Assembly (NCBI GenBank): GCA_031431125.1
Contig: JANPCX010000045.1
Location: 1-64,000, forward strand
Reading direction: 5' to 3'
Source: JANPCX01 sp031431125
GTDB lineage: Bacteria > Pseudomonadota > Gammaproteobacteria > Burkholderiales > Burkholderiaceae_C
DNA: 64,000 nucleotides
The notes below the pieces were generated by a model. It was not told the DNA's origin. It did not search any database and saw only the letters and a list, made by a program, of their open reading frames with translations. Made by a program: the position numbers and the translations under genes. Of this stretch, positions 9,204 to 17,938 are shown in pieces (positions within the stretch are counted from its first letter, which is position 1; each line of letters opens with the position of its first letter).

Positions 9204-11048
9204 ATGTCTGCGAAGCAGGTGCCGCCTCCCTTCGACAACAAAACCGAGACAAGTGAGACCGCCGTGAGCAAGACGCCCCATTCTCGTCGCCCCACCCCTG
9301 CTGCCCGCGCACAGGCCAAGACCCCATCGTCGCAAACAACCACCCTGTCGGCGCGCGATCCCGCCGACGCTTTTGGTGCCACGGTAGGTCAGATGGTCAC
9401 CGCCATGTCGGCTTTGTCCTTGCCATTCAAAGCCTTGGCCGATGTGCAGACCGGCTATGTGGAGCAAGCGACGGCTTTGTGGAATCAGTCGCTGGAGCGG
9501 CTTCAACATCCCTCGGACGCCAGCAGCGTCGCCCCTGTGCTCAAGGACAGGCGTTTTTCCGCCCAAGAATGGGCCAGCAACCCGGCCTCGGCTTTCACCG
9601 CGCAGATGTATTTGCTCAATGCAAAAACCTTGACTCAGTTGGCGGACCAGCTCGAAGGCGACGAAAAAACAAAACAACGCGTGCGTTTTGCCGTGCAGCA
9701 GTGGGTGGATGCGGTTGCGCCCAGCAATTACCTGGCCCTGAACCCCGAGGCCCAGCGCAAAGCCGTGGAGACAAAAGGCGAGAGCATCAGCCAGGGTTTG
9801 CAGTTGTTGCTGCAAGACGTGCAAAAAGGGCATGTGTCGCAAACCGATGAATCGGTTTTTGAGGTGGGCAAAAACGTGGCCACTACGGAAGGTGCGGTGG
9901 TCTACGAAAACGAGTTGTTCCAGCTGATTGAATACAAGGCCAACACCGGGTTGTCGGCCAAGGTCTACGAGCGGCCCATGCTCTTCGTGCCGCCTTGCAT
10001 CAACAAGTTCTACATCCTGGACTTGCAGCCCGACAACTCGCTGATTCGTTACACCGCTGAGCAAGGCCACCGCGTCTTCGTCATCAGCTGGCGCAACCCC
10101 GACGAGAGCCTGGCCCACACCACCTGGGACGACTACATTCAGAACGCCGTCATCCGTGCGATCGAGGTCGTGCAAGACATCACCGGCCAAGTGGGCGAGG
10201 ACAACAGCGTCAACACCCTGGGTTTTTGCGTCGGCGGCACCTTACTGGCCACCGCCTTGGCTGTGCTTGCTGCACGCGGCAAAAAGCCCGCTGCCAGCAT
10301 GACCTTGCTGACCACCTTCCTGGACTTCAGCAACACCGGCATCATGGACATCTTCATCGACGAAGCCATGGTGCAAATGCGCGAGATGACACTGGGCAGC
10401 CAAAGCCCCAAGGGCGGTGCCTTGCTCAAAGGCCAAGAGCTGGCATCAACCTTCAGTGCCCTGCGACCCAACGACTTGGTCTGGAACTACGTGGTGGGCA
10501 ACTACCTCAAAGGCGAAACGCCGCCGCCGTTTGACCTGCTCTACTGGAACAGCGACAGCACCAACTTGCCCGGCCCGATGTTCTGCTGGTACCTGCGCAA
10601 CACCTATTTGGAAAACAAACTCGCCAAGCCAGGCGCGCTCACCGTGTGTGGCGAGCCGCTCACCTTGCAAGCCATAGATACGCCCGCTTACCTCTACGCT
10701 TCACGCGAAGACCACATCGTGCCCTGGGATGCGGCCTACCGCAGCACCCAGGTGCTCAAGGGCAAAAAACGTTTTGTGGTCGGGGCGTCGGGCCACATCG
10801 CCGGTGTCATCAACCCACCCTCCAAAAACAAACGTTGTTACTGGACAGGTTCTGCCACCGCTTATCCTGAAAACGCCAACACCTGGTTTGACAAAGCGCA
10901 AGAACACCCTGGCAGTTGGTGGTCAGACTGGCAGGCCTGGCTCAAGCCTTTTGCTGGCAAACAAATTGCTGCACCCAAAAGCTATGGCTCCAAGAAGTAC
11001 CCAGCCATTGAAGCTGCCCCAGGCCGCTATGTGAAAGAGCGCGCCTGA
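9204..11048 (+). CDS. phaC: Class I poly(3-hydroxyalkanoate) synthase
   Basis: This 614-aa enzyme polymerises (R)-3-hydroxybutyryl-CoA on cytoplasmic PHB granules. The lipase-like box GFCVGG places the catalytic Cys at residue 342. The general-base Asp is in SREDHIVPW and the His in GASGHIAGVINPP, all in family order. The first 50 residues are low complexity and may contain extra residues relative to the usual length near 570-600. It is the first gene of a phaC-phaA-phaB operon, with phaA starting 49 bp downstream. Two TATAAT hexamers lie upstream. Confidence 0.96.
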   Translation: MSAKQVPPPFDNKTETSETAVSKTPHSRRPTPAARAQAKTPSSQTTTLSARDPADAFGATVGQMVTAMSALSLPFKALADVQTGYVEQATALWNQSLERLQHPSDASSVAPVLKDRRFSAQEWASNPASAFTAQMYLLNAKTLTQLADQLEGDEKTKQRVRFAVQQWVDAVAPSNYLALNPEAQRKAVETKGESISQGLQLLLQDVQKGHVSQTDESVFEVGKNVATTEGAVVYENELFQLIEYKANTGLSAKVYERPMLFVPPCINKFYILDLQPDNSLIRYTAEQGHRVFVISWRNPDESLAHTTWDDYIQNAVIRAIEVVQDITGQVGEDNSVNTLGFCVGGTLLATALAVLAARGKKPAASMTLLTTFLDFSNTGIMDIFIDEAMVQMREMTLGSQSPKGGALLKGQELASTFSALRPNDLVWNYVVGNYLKGETPPPFDLLYWNSDSTNLPGPMFCWYLRNTYLENKLAKPGALTVCGEPLTLQAIDTPAYLYASREDHIVPWDAAYRSTQVLKGKKRFVVGASGHIAGVINPPSKNKRCYWTGSATAYPENANTWFDKAQEHPGSWWSDWQAWLKPFAGKQIAAPKSYGSKKYPAIEAAPGRYVKERA

Positions 11049-11097
11049 ATCACCTGATTGACATTGACCTGACCCCATTCAACCCAAGGAGACTCCC

Positions 11098-12279
11098 ATG
11101 ACCACAGACATCGTGATTGTTGCTGCTGCCCGCACTGCCGTTGGCAAGTTCGGTGGCACGCTCGCCAAAACCCCCGCCGCTGAATTGGGCGCTGCTGTGA
11201 TTGCAGAGCTGCTCAAGCGCAGCAATTTGAGCGGCGAACAAATCGGTGAAGTCATCTTGGGTCAAGTGCTGACCGCAGGCGTGGGCCAAAACCCCGCGCG
11301 CCAGGCGGTGATCAAAGCCGGTTTGCCCCACGGCGTTCCTGCCATGACCATCAACAAGGTGTGCGGCTCCGGCCTGAAAGCCGTGATGCTGGCGGCACAA
11401 GCCATTCGTGATGGAGACTCCGAGATCGTCATCGCTGGCGGTCAAGAAAGCATGAGCCTGTCGCCCCACGTCTTGATGGGTTCGCGCGACGGCCAGCGCA
11501 TGGGCGACTGGAAAATGATCGACACCATGATCACCGACGGCCTGTGGGACGTCTACAACCAGTACCACATGGGCATCACGGCCGAGAACGTGGCCAAGAA
11601 ATACGCCATCAGCCGCGAAGACCAAGACGCTCTGGCATTGGCTTCACAGCAAAAGGCTGCCGCCGCCCAAGACGCGGGCAAGTTCAAAGACGAAATCGTG
11701 CCCTTCAGCATTGCCCAGAAAAAAGGCGACCCCATTGTTTTTGCGGCCGACGAATTCGTTAACCGCAAAACCAATGCCGAGGTCTTGGCGGGTTTGCGAC
11801 CTGCGTTCGACAAAGCCGGCAGCGTCACTGCGGGCAATGCGTCTGGTTTGAACGACGGCGCCGCGGGTGTGGTGGTCATGAGCGCCAAAAAAGCCGAGGC
11901 CCTGGGCCTCAAGCCACTGGCGCGTATTGCCAGTTATGCAAGCGCAGGCCTGGACCCCGCTCTGATGGGCATGGGCCCTGTCCCTGCGGCACGCAAAGCC
12001 TTGGAGCGTGCCGGCTGGAAACCCGCTGACCTGGACTTGCTGGAAATCAACGAAGCCTTTGCTGCCCAAGCCTGTGCCGTGCACAAAGAAATGGGCTGGG
12101 ACACGAGCAAGGTCAACGTCAATGGTGGTGCCATCGCCATCGGCCACCCCATTGGTGCATCGGGTTGCCGCATTTTGGTGACGCTGTTGCATGAAATGCA
12201 GCGTCAAGGTGCCAAAAAAGGCATTGCGTCGTTGTGCATTGGTGGTGGCATGGGTGTCGCACTGACGGTGGAACGCTGA
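11098..12279 (+). CDS. phaA: Acetyl-CoA C-acetyltransferase (beta-ketothiolase)
   Basis: This 393-aa thiolase condenses two acetyl-CoA to acetoacetyl-CoA, the first step of PHB synthesis. The acyl-enzyme Cys is in NKVCGSGLKAV near residue 89, the His motif is NGGAIAIGHPIGASG, and the C-terminal Cys is in SLCIGGGMGVAL. It is preceded by AAGGAGAC seven bases before ATG. It sits between phaC and phaB on the same strand, the order of the Cupriavidus-type operon. Confidence 0.96.
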   Translation: MTTDIVIVAAARTAVGKFGGTLAKTPAAELGAAVIAELLKRSNLSGEQIGEVILGQVLTAGVGQNPARQAVIKAGLPHGVPAMTINKVCGSGLKAVMLAAQAIRDGDSEIVIAGGQESMSLSPHVLMGSRDGQRMGDWKMIDTMITDGLWDVYNQYHMGITAENVAKKYAISREDQDALALASQQKAAAAQDAGKFKDEIVPFSIAQKKGDPIVFAADEFVNRKTNAEVLAGLRPAFDKAGSVTAGNASGLNDGAAGVVVMSAKKAEALGLKPLARIASYASAGLDPALMGMGPVPAARKALERAGWKPADLDLLEINEAFAAQACAVHKEMGWDTSKVNVNGGAIAIGHPIGASGCRILVTLLHEMQRQGAKKGIASLCIGGGMGVALTVER

Positions 12280-12376
12280 AGGTATTTTGGGAATCAACAG
12301 GGCCACTCAGGGCGAACCCGGTTGACGGGATCAGCCCGCCCTGAGAGCCTTGGTCTATCAACAAGAGGAGAACAAC

Positions 12377-13114
12377 ATGAGTCAAAAAATTGCATACGTC
12401 ACCGGAGGCATGGGTGGCATCGGAACTTCCATGTGCCAGCGCTTGCACCGCGACGGCTACAAGGTGATCGCCGGCTGCGGCCCGAGCCGCGACTTCGTCA
12501 AGTGGCTGGACGAGCAAAAAGCGCAAGGTTTCAATTTCTATGCGTCCGTCGGCAATGTGGGCGACTGGGACTCCACAGTCGCCGCTTTCCAAAAGATCAA
12601 AGCCGAACATGGCACCGTGGACATTCTGGTGAACAACGCCGGCATCACCCGCGACGGCATGTTCCGCAAAATGTCGCGTGCCGATTGGGACGCGGTGATT
12701 GAGACTAACCTCACCAGCTTGTTCAACGTCACCAAACAAGTGATCGACGACATGCTGGAAAAAGGCTGGGGCCGCATCGTCAACATCTCGTCGGTCAATG
12801 GCGAGAAGGGCCAGTTCGGTCAAACCAACTACTCCGCTGCCAAAGCCGGTATGCACGGCTTCACCATGGCCTTGGCGCAAGAAGTGGCCAACAAGGGCGT
12901 CACGGTGAACACCGTGAGCCCAGGCTACATCGCCACTGAAATGGTCAAGGCCATACGCCAAGACGTGCTCGACAAAATCATCGCGGGTATTCCTGTGAAA
13001 CGTTTGGGCACACCGCATGACATCGCGTCCATCGTGTCGTGGGTGGCGTCTGACGAGTCGGGTTTTGCGACTGGCGCTGACTTCTCGGTCAACGGCGGTT
13101 TGCACATGGGCTGA
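12377..13114 (+). CDS. phaB: Acetoacetyl-CoA reductase
   Basis: This 245-aa NADPH-dependent short-chain dehydrogenase makes (R)-3-hydroxybutyryl-CoA. It has the nucleotide-binding TGGMGGIG motif, LVNNAGITRD, the catalytic Ser in NISSVNGEKGQFGQ, and YSAAKAG (Tyr, Lys). The start is ATG 12377, with AAGAGGAG just upstream, rather than an in-frame GTG at 12350. It is third in the phaCAB operon and followed by a strong hairpin terminator. Confidence 0.95.
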   Translation: MSQKIAYVTGGMGGIGTSMCQRLHRDGYKVIAGCGPSRDFVKWLDEQKAQGFNFYASVGNVGDWDSTVAAFQKIKAEHGTVDILVNNAGITRDGMFRKMSRADWDAVIETNLTSLFNVTKQVIDDMLEKGWGRIVNISSVNGEKGQFGQTNYSAAKAGMHGFTMALAQEVANKGVTVNTVSPGYIATEMVKAIRQDVLDKIIAGIPVKRLGTPHDIASIVSWVASDESGFATGADFSVNGGLHMG

Positions 13115-13151
13115 TGTTGTGGCGGGCTGACCCCCGCTGTTGCTTCGATCA

Positions 13152-13180
13152 AAAAAAGGGCGCAGCGATGCGCCCTTTTG
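13152..13180 (+). terminator. Rho-independent terminator after phaB
   Basis: The stem AAAGGGCGC at 13155-13163 pairs with GCGCCCTTT at 13170-13178 across a six-base loop. An A-run precedes and T-rich sequence follows, so it could act in both directions. It lies 38 bases after the phaB stop. Confidence 0.8.
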
Positions 13181-13225
13181 ATTTCGGTGGGTTGATTTCG
13201 AAATCTTCTCCCGAAAAAAAATGAC

Positions 13226-13325
13226 CGTCATTCCCGCGAAGACGGGAATCCATCGGTGTCGGCCGTCGATGCAGCCCTTGCCGCTCGGCGCACTGCCTGG
13301 ATTCCCGCCTGCGCTGGAATGACGG
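13226..13325. repeat. REP-like palindromic repeat pair
   Basis: CGTCATTCCCGCG-type sequence at 13226-13250 is answered by its inverted partner (GGATTCCCGCC...GGAATGACGG) at 13297-13325. The same family recurs at 23779-23899, 25502-25529 and 26231-26361. It lies between phaB and dusC. Confidence 0.8.
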
Positions 13326-13367
13326 AACCCGCTCATGATTTGAGTTTTTGAAACACCCCGCTGAACC

Positions 13368-14450
13368 ATGCTGCTATTGGCCCCGATGGAAGGTTTGCTC
13401 GACGCGACCCTGCGTGATGTGTTGACGCGTGTGGGCGGCGTCGACCGCTGTGTGTCGGAGTTCATCCGCGTGACGGGCACGCTCTTGCCCAAGCAGGCGT
13501 TCATTCGGGTCATGCCCGAGCTGCTCAACCAAGGCAAAACACCTGCCGGTGTGCCGGTGCGTGGCCAGTTGTTGGGTTCGGACCCCCATTGCCTGGCCGA
13601 GAACGCCGCGCGTTTGGCCGAGTTGGGCCCGACGGGTGTCGATCTGAACTTCGGCTGTCCCGCGAAGGCAGTGAACCGCCACCGTGGAGGTGCCGTCTTG
13701 TTGGACGAACCCGAACTGATTGCCACCATCGTCTCTGCTGTGCGGCGTGCCGTGCCTGCCCATTTGCCGGTGTCCGCCAAGATGAGACTGGGCTACATGG
13801 ACGAGGGCCGCATGCTGGAATGCGCTCACGCCATTGAAGACGCTGGTGCCAGCGAGTTGGTGGTGCATGCACGCACCAAAGCCCACGGCTACCGGCCACC
13901 GGCGTACTGGGAGCGCATCCGCGAGATCAAAAACGCCGTGAGGCTGCCTGTGGTTGCCAATGGCGAGATTTGGACCGTGTTTGACGCCAGGCGCTGCCGC
14001 GAGGTGTCGGGTTGCCAAACCCTGATGCTGGGCCGTGGCATGGTGGCCAACCCCGGCTTGGCGTTGGCGATTCTGTTGGACACCGAGTTGCACGGCACAC
14101 AGCCGCCAGCGCTCGACATTGAAAACTCAATGACCAGCGGTAGGGCGCTGCTGTCCTGGGACGAGTTGATGCCCATGTTGCAGTTGTTTTGGCAGTTGGT
14201 CAGCCTGCGGGTGGAGGCACGCCACCGCGCCGGCCGCCTCAAACAGTGGCTCAACTACCTGCGCCGACATTGCCCCGACGCGCAACTTGCCTACGACCGT
14301 GTGCGCACCATCAACGATCCGCAGCAGCTGGCAACCGTTTTGTTTTCGGAAATGCCGCCTCAAGCGCCCGGCAGCAGGATGTCACTGCTGCCTGCACAAA
14401 CCCATTTGGGGAATTCGCGCGAGCTGTCCACGCAGCCACCCTCTTGGTAA
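13368..14450 (+). CDS. dusC: tRNA-dihydrouridine synthase, DusC type
   Basis: This 360-aa flavoenzyme reduces uridine (position 16 in the DusC class) in tRNA. It begins with the FMN-binding LAPMEGLLD segment, has the catalytic Cys in NFGCPAKAVN, and the VSAKMRLGY, VVHARTKAHGY and VVANGEIW motifs of the Dus barrel. A small helical domain follows. It is longer than usual: about 30 C-terminal residues are encoded on the strand opposite the last part of the convergent transglutaminase-like gene, a 91-bp overlap. Confidence 0.9.
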   Translation: MLLLAPMEGLLDATLRDVLTRVGGVDRCVSEFIRVTGTLLPKQAFIRVMPELLNQGKTPAGVPVRGQLLGSDPHCLAENAARLAELGPTGVDLNFGCPAKAVNRHRGGAVLLDEPELIATIVSAVRRAVPAHLPVSAKMRLGYMDEGRMLECAHAIEDAGASELVVHARTKAHGYRPPAYWERIREIKNAVRLPVVANGEIWTVFDARRCREVSGCQTLMLGRGMVANPGLALAILLDTELHGTQPPALDIENSMTSGRALLSWDELMPMLQLFWQLVSLRVEARHRAGRLKQWLNYLRRHCPDAQLAYDRVRTINDPQQLATVLFSEMPPQAPGSRMSLLPAQTHLGNSRELSTQPPSW

Positions 14451-15595
14451 ACCCCTTGAGGGTCACGCAGGCGCTGCATTTTTTCCAAGATACGCGCCAC
14501 TTCGTTCGGGTCGCTCAGCGAGGTGGAGACCAACTGCGCCACCTTGTCTTCATCGACGCGCAAGTCGCCTTGGGCGTCAACGAAGGTGGCGTTGCGCCAA
14601 TGGAAAATTTCCAGGCATTTGCTGCTGAAGGTGAATGGCTGTTGCCACTTCCAGAAATTGGAAAACTCACCGTTGCCCAAATAAATCACCCAAGAGCCTT
14701 CAAATCCCGACGCGTCAGATGAAACCCCATCGGGGTTGCGGAACCAGGTGCGATCACCGGGCACCCAGTACTTGGGTGGCAGTGGTTGCGACTGCGAACC
14801 CAGTTCACGCAGGAACACCTCGTGAAACTCTCCCGACTTGATGGCCCGCGACTCCCACTGCGTTTGCAGCTGCGCATACAGCGCCGGGTTGTTTTCCTTG
14901 GCTTCTTTGGCGACGGCCAACAGCACCAGGTACTCGCTGGCGCGGTAGCAAGAGAACGAATAACGTTGGCCATGTTCGCCGGGCTGGGTGGCATCCTCCA
15001 GCGCTTGAACGAGATCGCATCCGGGTCGAATGACAAAACCGCGGTCCTCGTCGTAGGTCCAGTTGTGCTCAGGGCGTTCGGCCTGCGCGGTGCCAAAGTT
15101 CAACACCGTGCGCCGCGCCGCTTGCACCAAATGAACACGCATTCGCACCGCGGCCAGAAACTCCTGTGCGCTGGGGAAGTTCTGGGGCACGGGACTGGCC
15201 AGCAGGGCCAGAACAATTTCGCGCTGCAGGTCCACTGTATGGGCCTGCGTATCGAGCTGCAGTTGTTCGCACAAGCGTGTGGTGTCTGAATTGGGCGTCC
15301 ACTCGCGGTAAGGCCTCATGGTCAAACGAAGCACCAGGGCTGGCGGGCCGTATTGCGTGTCGATCGAACACTGTACCCACAGGCTCAGTCCCCAAGCGCG
15401 AAGTGCTTGCGAACAAACGACCTCTTCTGAGAAGCACTGGCTGATCTGCCCACAAACGATGCGTACGCCTGCCCGCGTGGCGCTGAGCAAGATGGCGGGT
15501 TCGGCGTCGTCGTGGACAGGCGCTTGGACAGCCGCCACGGCACCTTGAGCACCGAAGACGCCCGGGGTTACACCTAGTACTGATGTTGATTCCAT
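14360..15595 (-). CDS. Tgl-like protein-glutamine gamma-glutamyltransferase
   Basis: This protein of about 411 aa resembles Bacillus Tgl, the spore-coat transglutaminase, by inspection. The FPSAQEFLAAVRMRVHLVQA segment fits Tgl's early helical region. YSFSCYRASEY fits the FECATA region with catalytic Cys at residue 216, and WVPGDRTWFRNPDG plus GSWVIYLGNGEFSNF fit Tgl's GDCLYFKNP and ENVILLGEDKYF. The two Glu residues flanking the Bacillus active site (before the Cys, and in RGEN) appear as Ser here. A 200-residue N-terminal extension is unassigned. A GTG at 15658 would add 21 residues; ATG 15595 follows GGGGAA. The gene overlaps dusC convergently by 91 bp. Confidence 0.6.
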   Translation of the reverse strand: MESTSVLGVTPGVFGAQGAVAAVQAPVHDDAEPAILLSATRAGVRIVCGQISQCFSEEVVCSQALRAWGLSLWVQCSIDTQYGPPALVLRLTMRPYREWTPNSDTTRLCEQLQLDTQAHTVDLQREIVLALLASPVPQNFPSAQEFLAAVRMRVHLVQAARRTVLNFGTAQAERPEHNWTYDEDRGFVIRPGCDLVQALEDATQPGEHGQRYSFSCYRASEYLVLLAVAKEAKENNPALYAQLQTQWESRAIKSGEFHEVFLRELGSQSQPLPPKYWVPGDRTWFRNPDGVSSDASGFEGSWVIYLGNGEFSNFWKWQQPFTFSSKCLEIFHWRNATFVDAQGDLRVDEDKVAQLVSTSLSDPNEVARILEKMQRLRDPQGVYQEGGCVDSSREFPKWVCAGSSDILLPGA

Positions 15596-15748
15596 CAAAC
15601 ATTCCCCAACAAGCGTTTCAATGTGTGTCGCCGAGAAGGAATTCTGCCAGTGCACCACAAGTGCATCACTACGGGCAGACCCGCGGGCTGATTCATCGTG
15701 GCAGGGTCACCACTGCCGTTGTTACAAATGAACGCAGCCCTGGCTCTA

Positions 15749-16015
15749 GGGCCTGTCACCATTCAAATCGACCCTGCGTGAGGGAACCCAACAGTTCCAA
15801 TTGAGGCGCAAAGCGCAGCCGGGTTGAACACCCGGCGAGCATTTGCAACGAAGAGTGGGGCTGTTGGGTGCCCTCACCCTTCGGGCCGGTGTGGCAAAGC
15901 ACGCAGGGGGGCGTTGCAGTCCTTGCCCGGGGGAAGAACCCCGGGCTGCGAACCGCGCCTACCCCTGCGCGCTTTGCCACGCCGGCGCAGGGACGATTTG
16001 AATGATGACAGGCCC
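15749..16015. mobile_element. 267-bp non-coding element with 30-bp terminal inverted repeats
   Basis: GGGCCTGTCACCATTCAAAT... at 15749-15778 is repeated inverted at 15986-16015 with two mismatches. Inside are further palindromes, including GTGTGGCAAAGC.CGCAGG near 15890 answered by CCTGCGCGCTTTGCCAC near 15965. It has no plausible gene. It fills most of the 514-bp gap between the transglutaminase-like gene and the DUF1800 gene. It is probably a MITE or other passively moved repeat; a structured RNA is an alternative. Confidence 0.6.
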
Positions 16016-16109
16016 TAATTTCACGCACATTCCACCCAGCCCATTGACAAACCCCAAGAGTGAACTGTTTGTCTGCAACGCAGACCCTCACGTTTTCGCA
16101 GGAGACAAC

Positions 16110-17927
16110 ATGCAAACACTTCAAGAAACGCAGCGCAGCACGGGCGATGCTGTTTTCGCATCGCCAGCTGAGCCTGCTGAAGAAACAGGTGCCGTGGGTG
16201 CAGCGACGGTCGCCGTGTTGGCCTTGGCGTCCAGCATGGTGGCCTGCGGTGGTGGGGGCGGCGGCGGCGGTGCACCGAGCACAGCGCCTGCTGGTGCGAA
16301 CGAAGAACTGCTGCAAAACGTGGGCGGACTGCCCGGCAGCGGTGGCAGCGCACCCCCTGTGGCCGCCACCCCCGCCAGCAGAAAAGATGCGGCGCGTTTT
16401 CTCACCCAAGCCACGTTTGGCGCACGCTCTGTGACCGAGATCGATGATGTGCGCAGCAAAGGTTACGAGCGCTGGTTGTGGGAGCAGTTCAATCAACCCA
16501 CGATGTCGCACCTGAGTTACATCGCCGCTCAACGCACGCGCGAAGAAGAAAATCGTGCGACAGAGGAGATGAGCTACGAAGCCATTTGGCAGCAATGGCT
16601 CAGCGGAGGCGATTTGCTGCGCGCCCGTGTCAGTTGGGCCTTGCTGCAGTTTTTTGTCATCTCCAACATTGCACCCGACATTCGGGCCCATGCCATGTCC
16701 AGCTACATGGACGTGCTCAACAAGAACGCCTTCGGCAACTTCCGCCAATTGCTCGAAGACGTGACCCTGCACCCGGCCATGGGTTACTACCTCAACATGC
16801 TGGAGTCAGAAAAAGAAGACCCGAAAGAAGGCACCCATCCCAACGAAAACTACGCCCGCGAGGTGTTGCAGCTCTTCTCCATTGGTTTGGTGAAACTGAA
16901 CATGGACGGCAGCACCCAAACCAATGCCCAAGGCCAACCCATTCCCACCTACGACGAAAACGTGGTGAAAGGTTTTGCACAAGCCTTCACCGGCTGGAGT
17001 TACGGCGGCCTGGACAACACCAAAAACAACCTCTTCCACGACCACGACGACAACGAAGAAGGCCTGTGGATCGTGCCCATGAAACCCTGGGCGGCTTTCC
17101 ATTCACCTGGCCCAAAAACCTTGTTGGACGGCCGTGTGTTGCCCGCCGGCCAAAGCCCGCAGCAAGACTTGAAAGACGCGCTGGACACCATCTTCAACCA
17201 CCCCAATGTGCCGCCCTTCTTTTGCCGGCAAATGATCCAGCGTTTGGTCTCCAGCAACCCAAGCCCCGACTACATCCGCCGCGTGGCCACCGTCTTCAGC
17301 AACAACGGCGCCGGCGTGCGCGGCGACTTGCGTGCCGTGTTCAGCGCCATCTTGCTCGACCCCGAAGCGCGTGGCGACAACGCCGCCGCACGCCCGCGGT
17401 TTGGCAAACAGCGCGAACCCGTGGTGCGTTTCGCCACCTTCTTGCGTGCCCTGGGTGCCAAAAGCAAAAACGGCATCAACAACATTCACTACCTGGACAG
17501 CGCCGACGATGCCCTTGGCCAAAGTCCCATGCTCGCGCCCTCGGTGTTCAACTTTTATTCACCCAACTACCGCCCCGCAGGTCCCGTCGCACAAGCCGGC
17601 ATGGTGGCGCCGGAATTTCAAATCACCAGCGAAACCACCGTGGTCGGCTCGCTGAACTTTTTCTCATCCTTGTTCAGCAGCATGGCTTACGGCTGGGGCG
17701 ACTCGCGCCTGGAACTGGACGCCAGTTCCTTGACCGCCTTGGCCGGTGACCCGGCTGCTTTGGTCTCCCGCATCGACCTTCTGTTCTTCTGCGAACAAAT
17801 GAGCACCGCCACCCGCGACCGCATGACCCGCATGGTCAGCAGCATGTCCGCCAACAACAAACAAGAACGCGTCAAAGCCGCCTTGTTGCTGACGGCGATG
17901 TCGTCTGATTTTGTGATCCAGAAATAA
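16110..17927 (+). CDS. DUF1800 family exported protein
   Basis: This protein of about 605 aa belongs to the DUF1800 family (ATFGAR near the start, ENYAREVLQLFSIGL, PPFFCRQMIQRLVSSNPSPDY, GLAPSVFNFYSP-like SPMLAPSVFNFYSPNYRPAG). It begins with a hydrophobic segment ending SSMVACGGG, which could be a lipobox, followed by eight glycines. ATG 16110 has a perfect AGGAGA site seven bases upstream; the in-frame ATG at 16002 lies inside the terminal repeat of the neighbouring element. It is followed 11 bp later by a DUF1501 gene, its constant genomic partner. Biochemical function is unknown for the family. Confidence 0.85.
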   Translation: MQTLQETQRSTGDAVFASPAEPAEETGAVGAATVAVLALASSMVACGGGGGGGGAPSTAPAGANEELLQNVGGLPGSGGSAPPVAATPASRKDAARFLTQATFGARSVTEIDDVRSKGYERWLWEQFNQPTMSHLSYIAAQRTREEENRATEEMSYEAIWQQWLSGGDLLRARVSWALLQFFVISNIAPDIRAHAMSSYMDVLNKNAFGNFRQLLEDVTLHPAMGYYLNMLESEKEDPKEGTHPNENYAREVLQLFSIGLVKLNMDGSTQTNAQGQPIPTYDENVVKGFAQAFTGWSYGGLDNTKNNLFHDHDDNEEGLWIVPMKPWAAFHSPGPKTLLDGRVLPAGQSPQQDLKDALDTIFNHPNVPPFFCRQMIQRLVSSNPSPDYIRRVATVFSNNGAGVRGDLRAVFSAILLDPEARGDNAAARPRFGKQREPVVRFATFLRALGAKSKNGINNIHYLDSADDALGQSPMLAPSVFNFYSPNYRPAGPVAQAGMVAPEFQITSETTVVGSLNFFSSLFSSMAYGWGDSRLELDASSLTALAGDPAALVSRIDLLFFCEQMSTATRDRMTRMVSSMSANNKQERVKAALLLTAMSSDFVIQK

Positions 17928-17938
17928 AGGCCTGCGCA

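Noticed and set aside
12119..13780. 553-aa minus-strand frame over phaA, phaB and dusC
   Set aside because: It crosses three convincing plus-strand genes, the REP pair and the terminator, and has no family features.
15756..16772. 338-aa minus-strand frame
   Set aside because: It is antisense to the DUF1800 gene and runs through the non-coding inverted-repeat element. Its composition is Cys/His/Arg-rich and matches no family.
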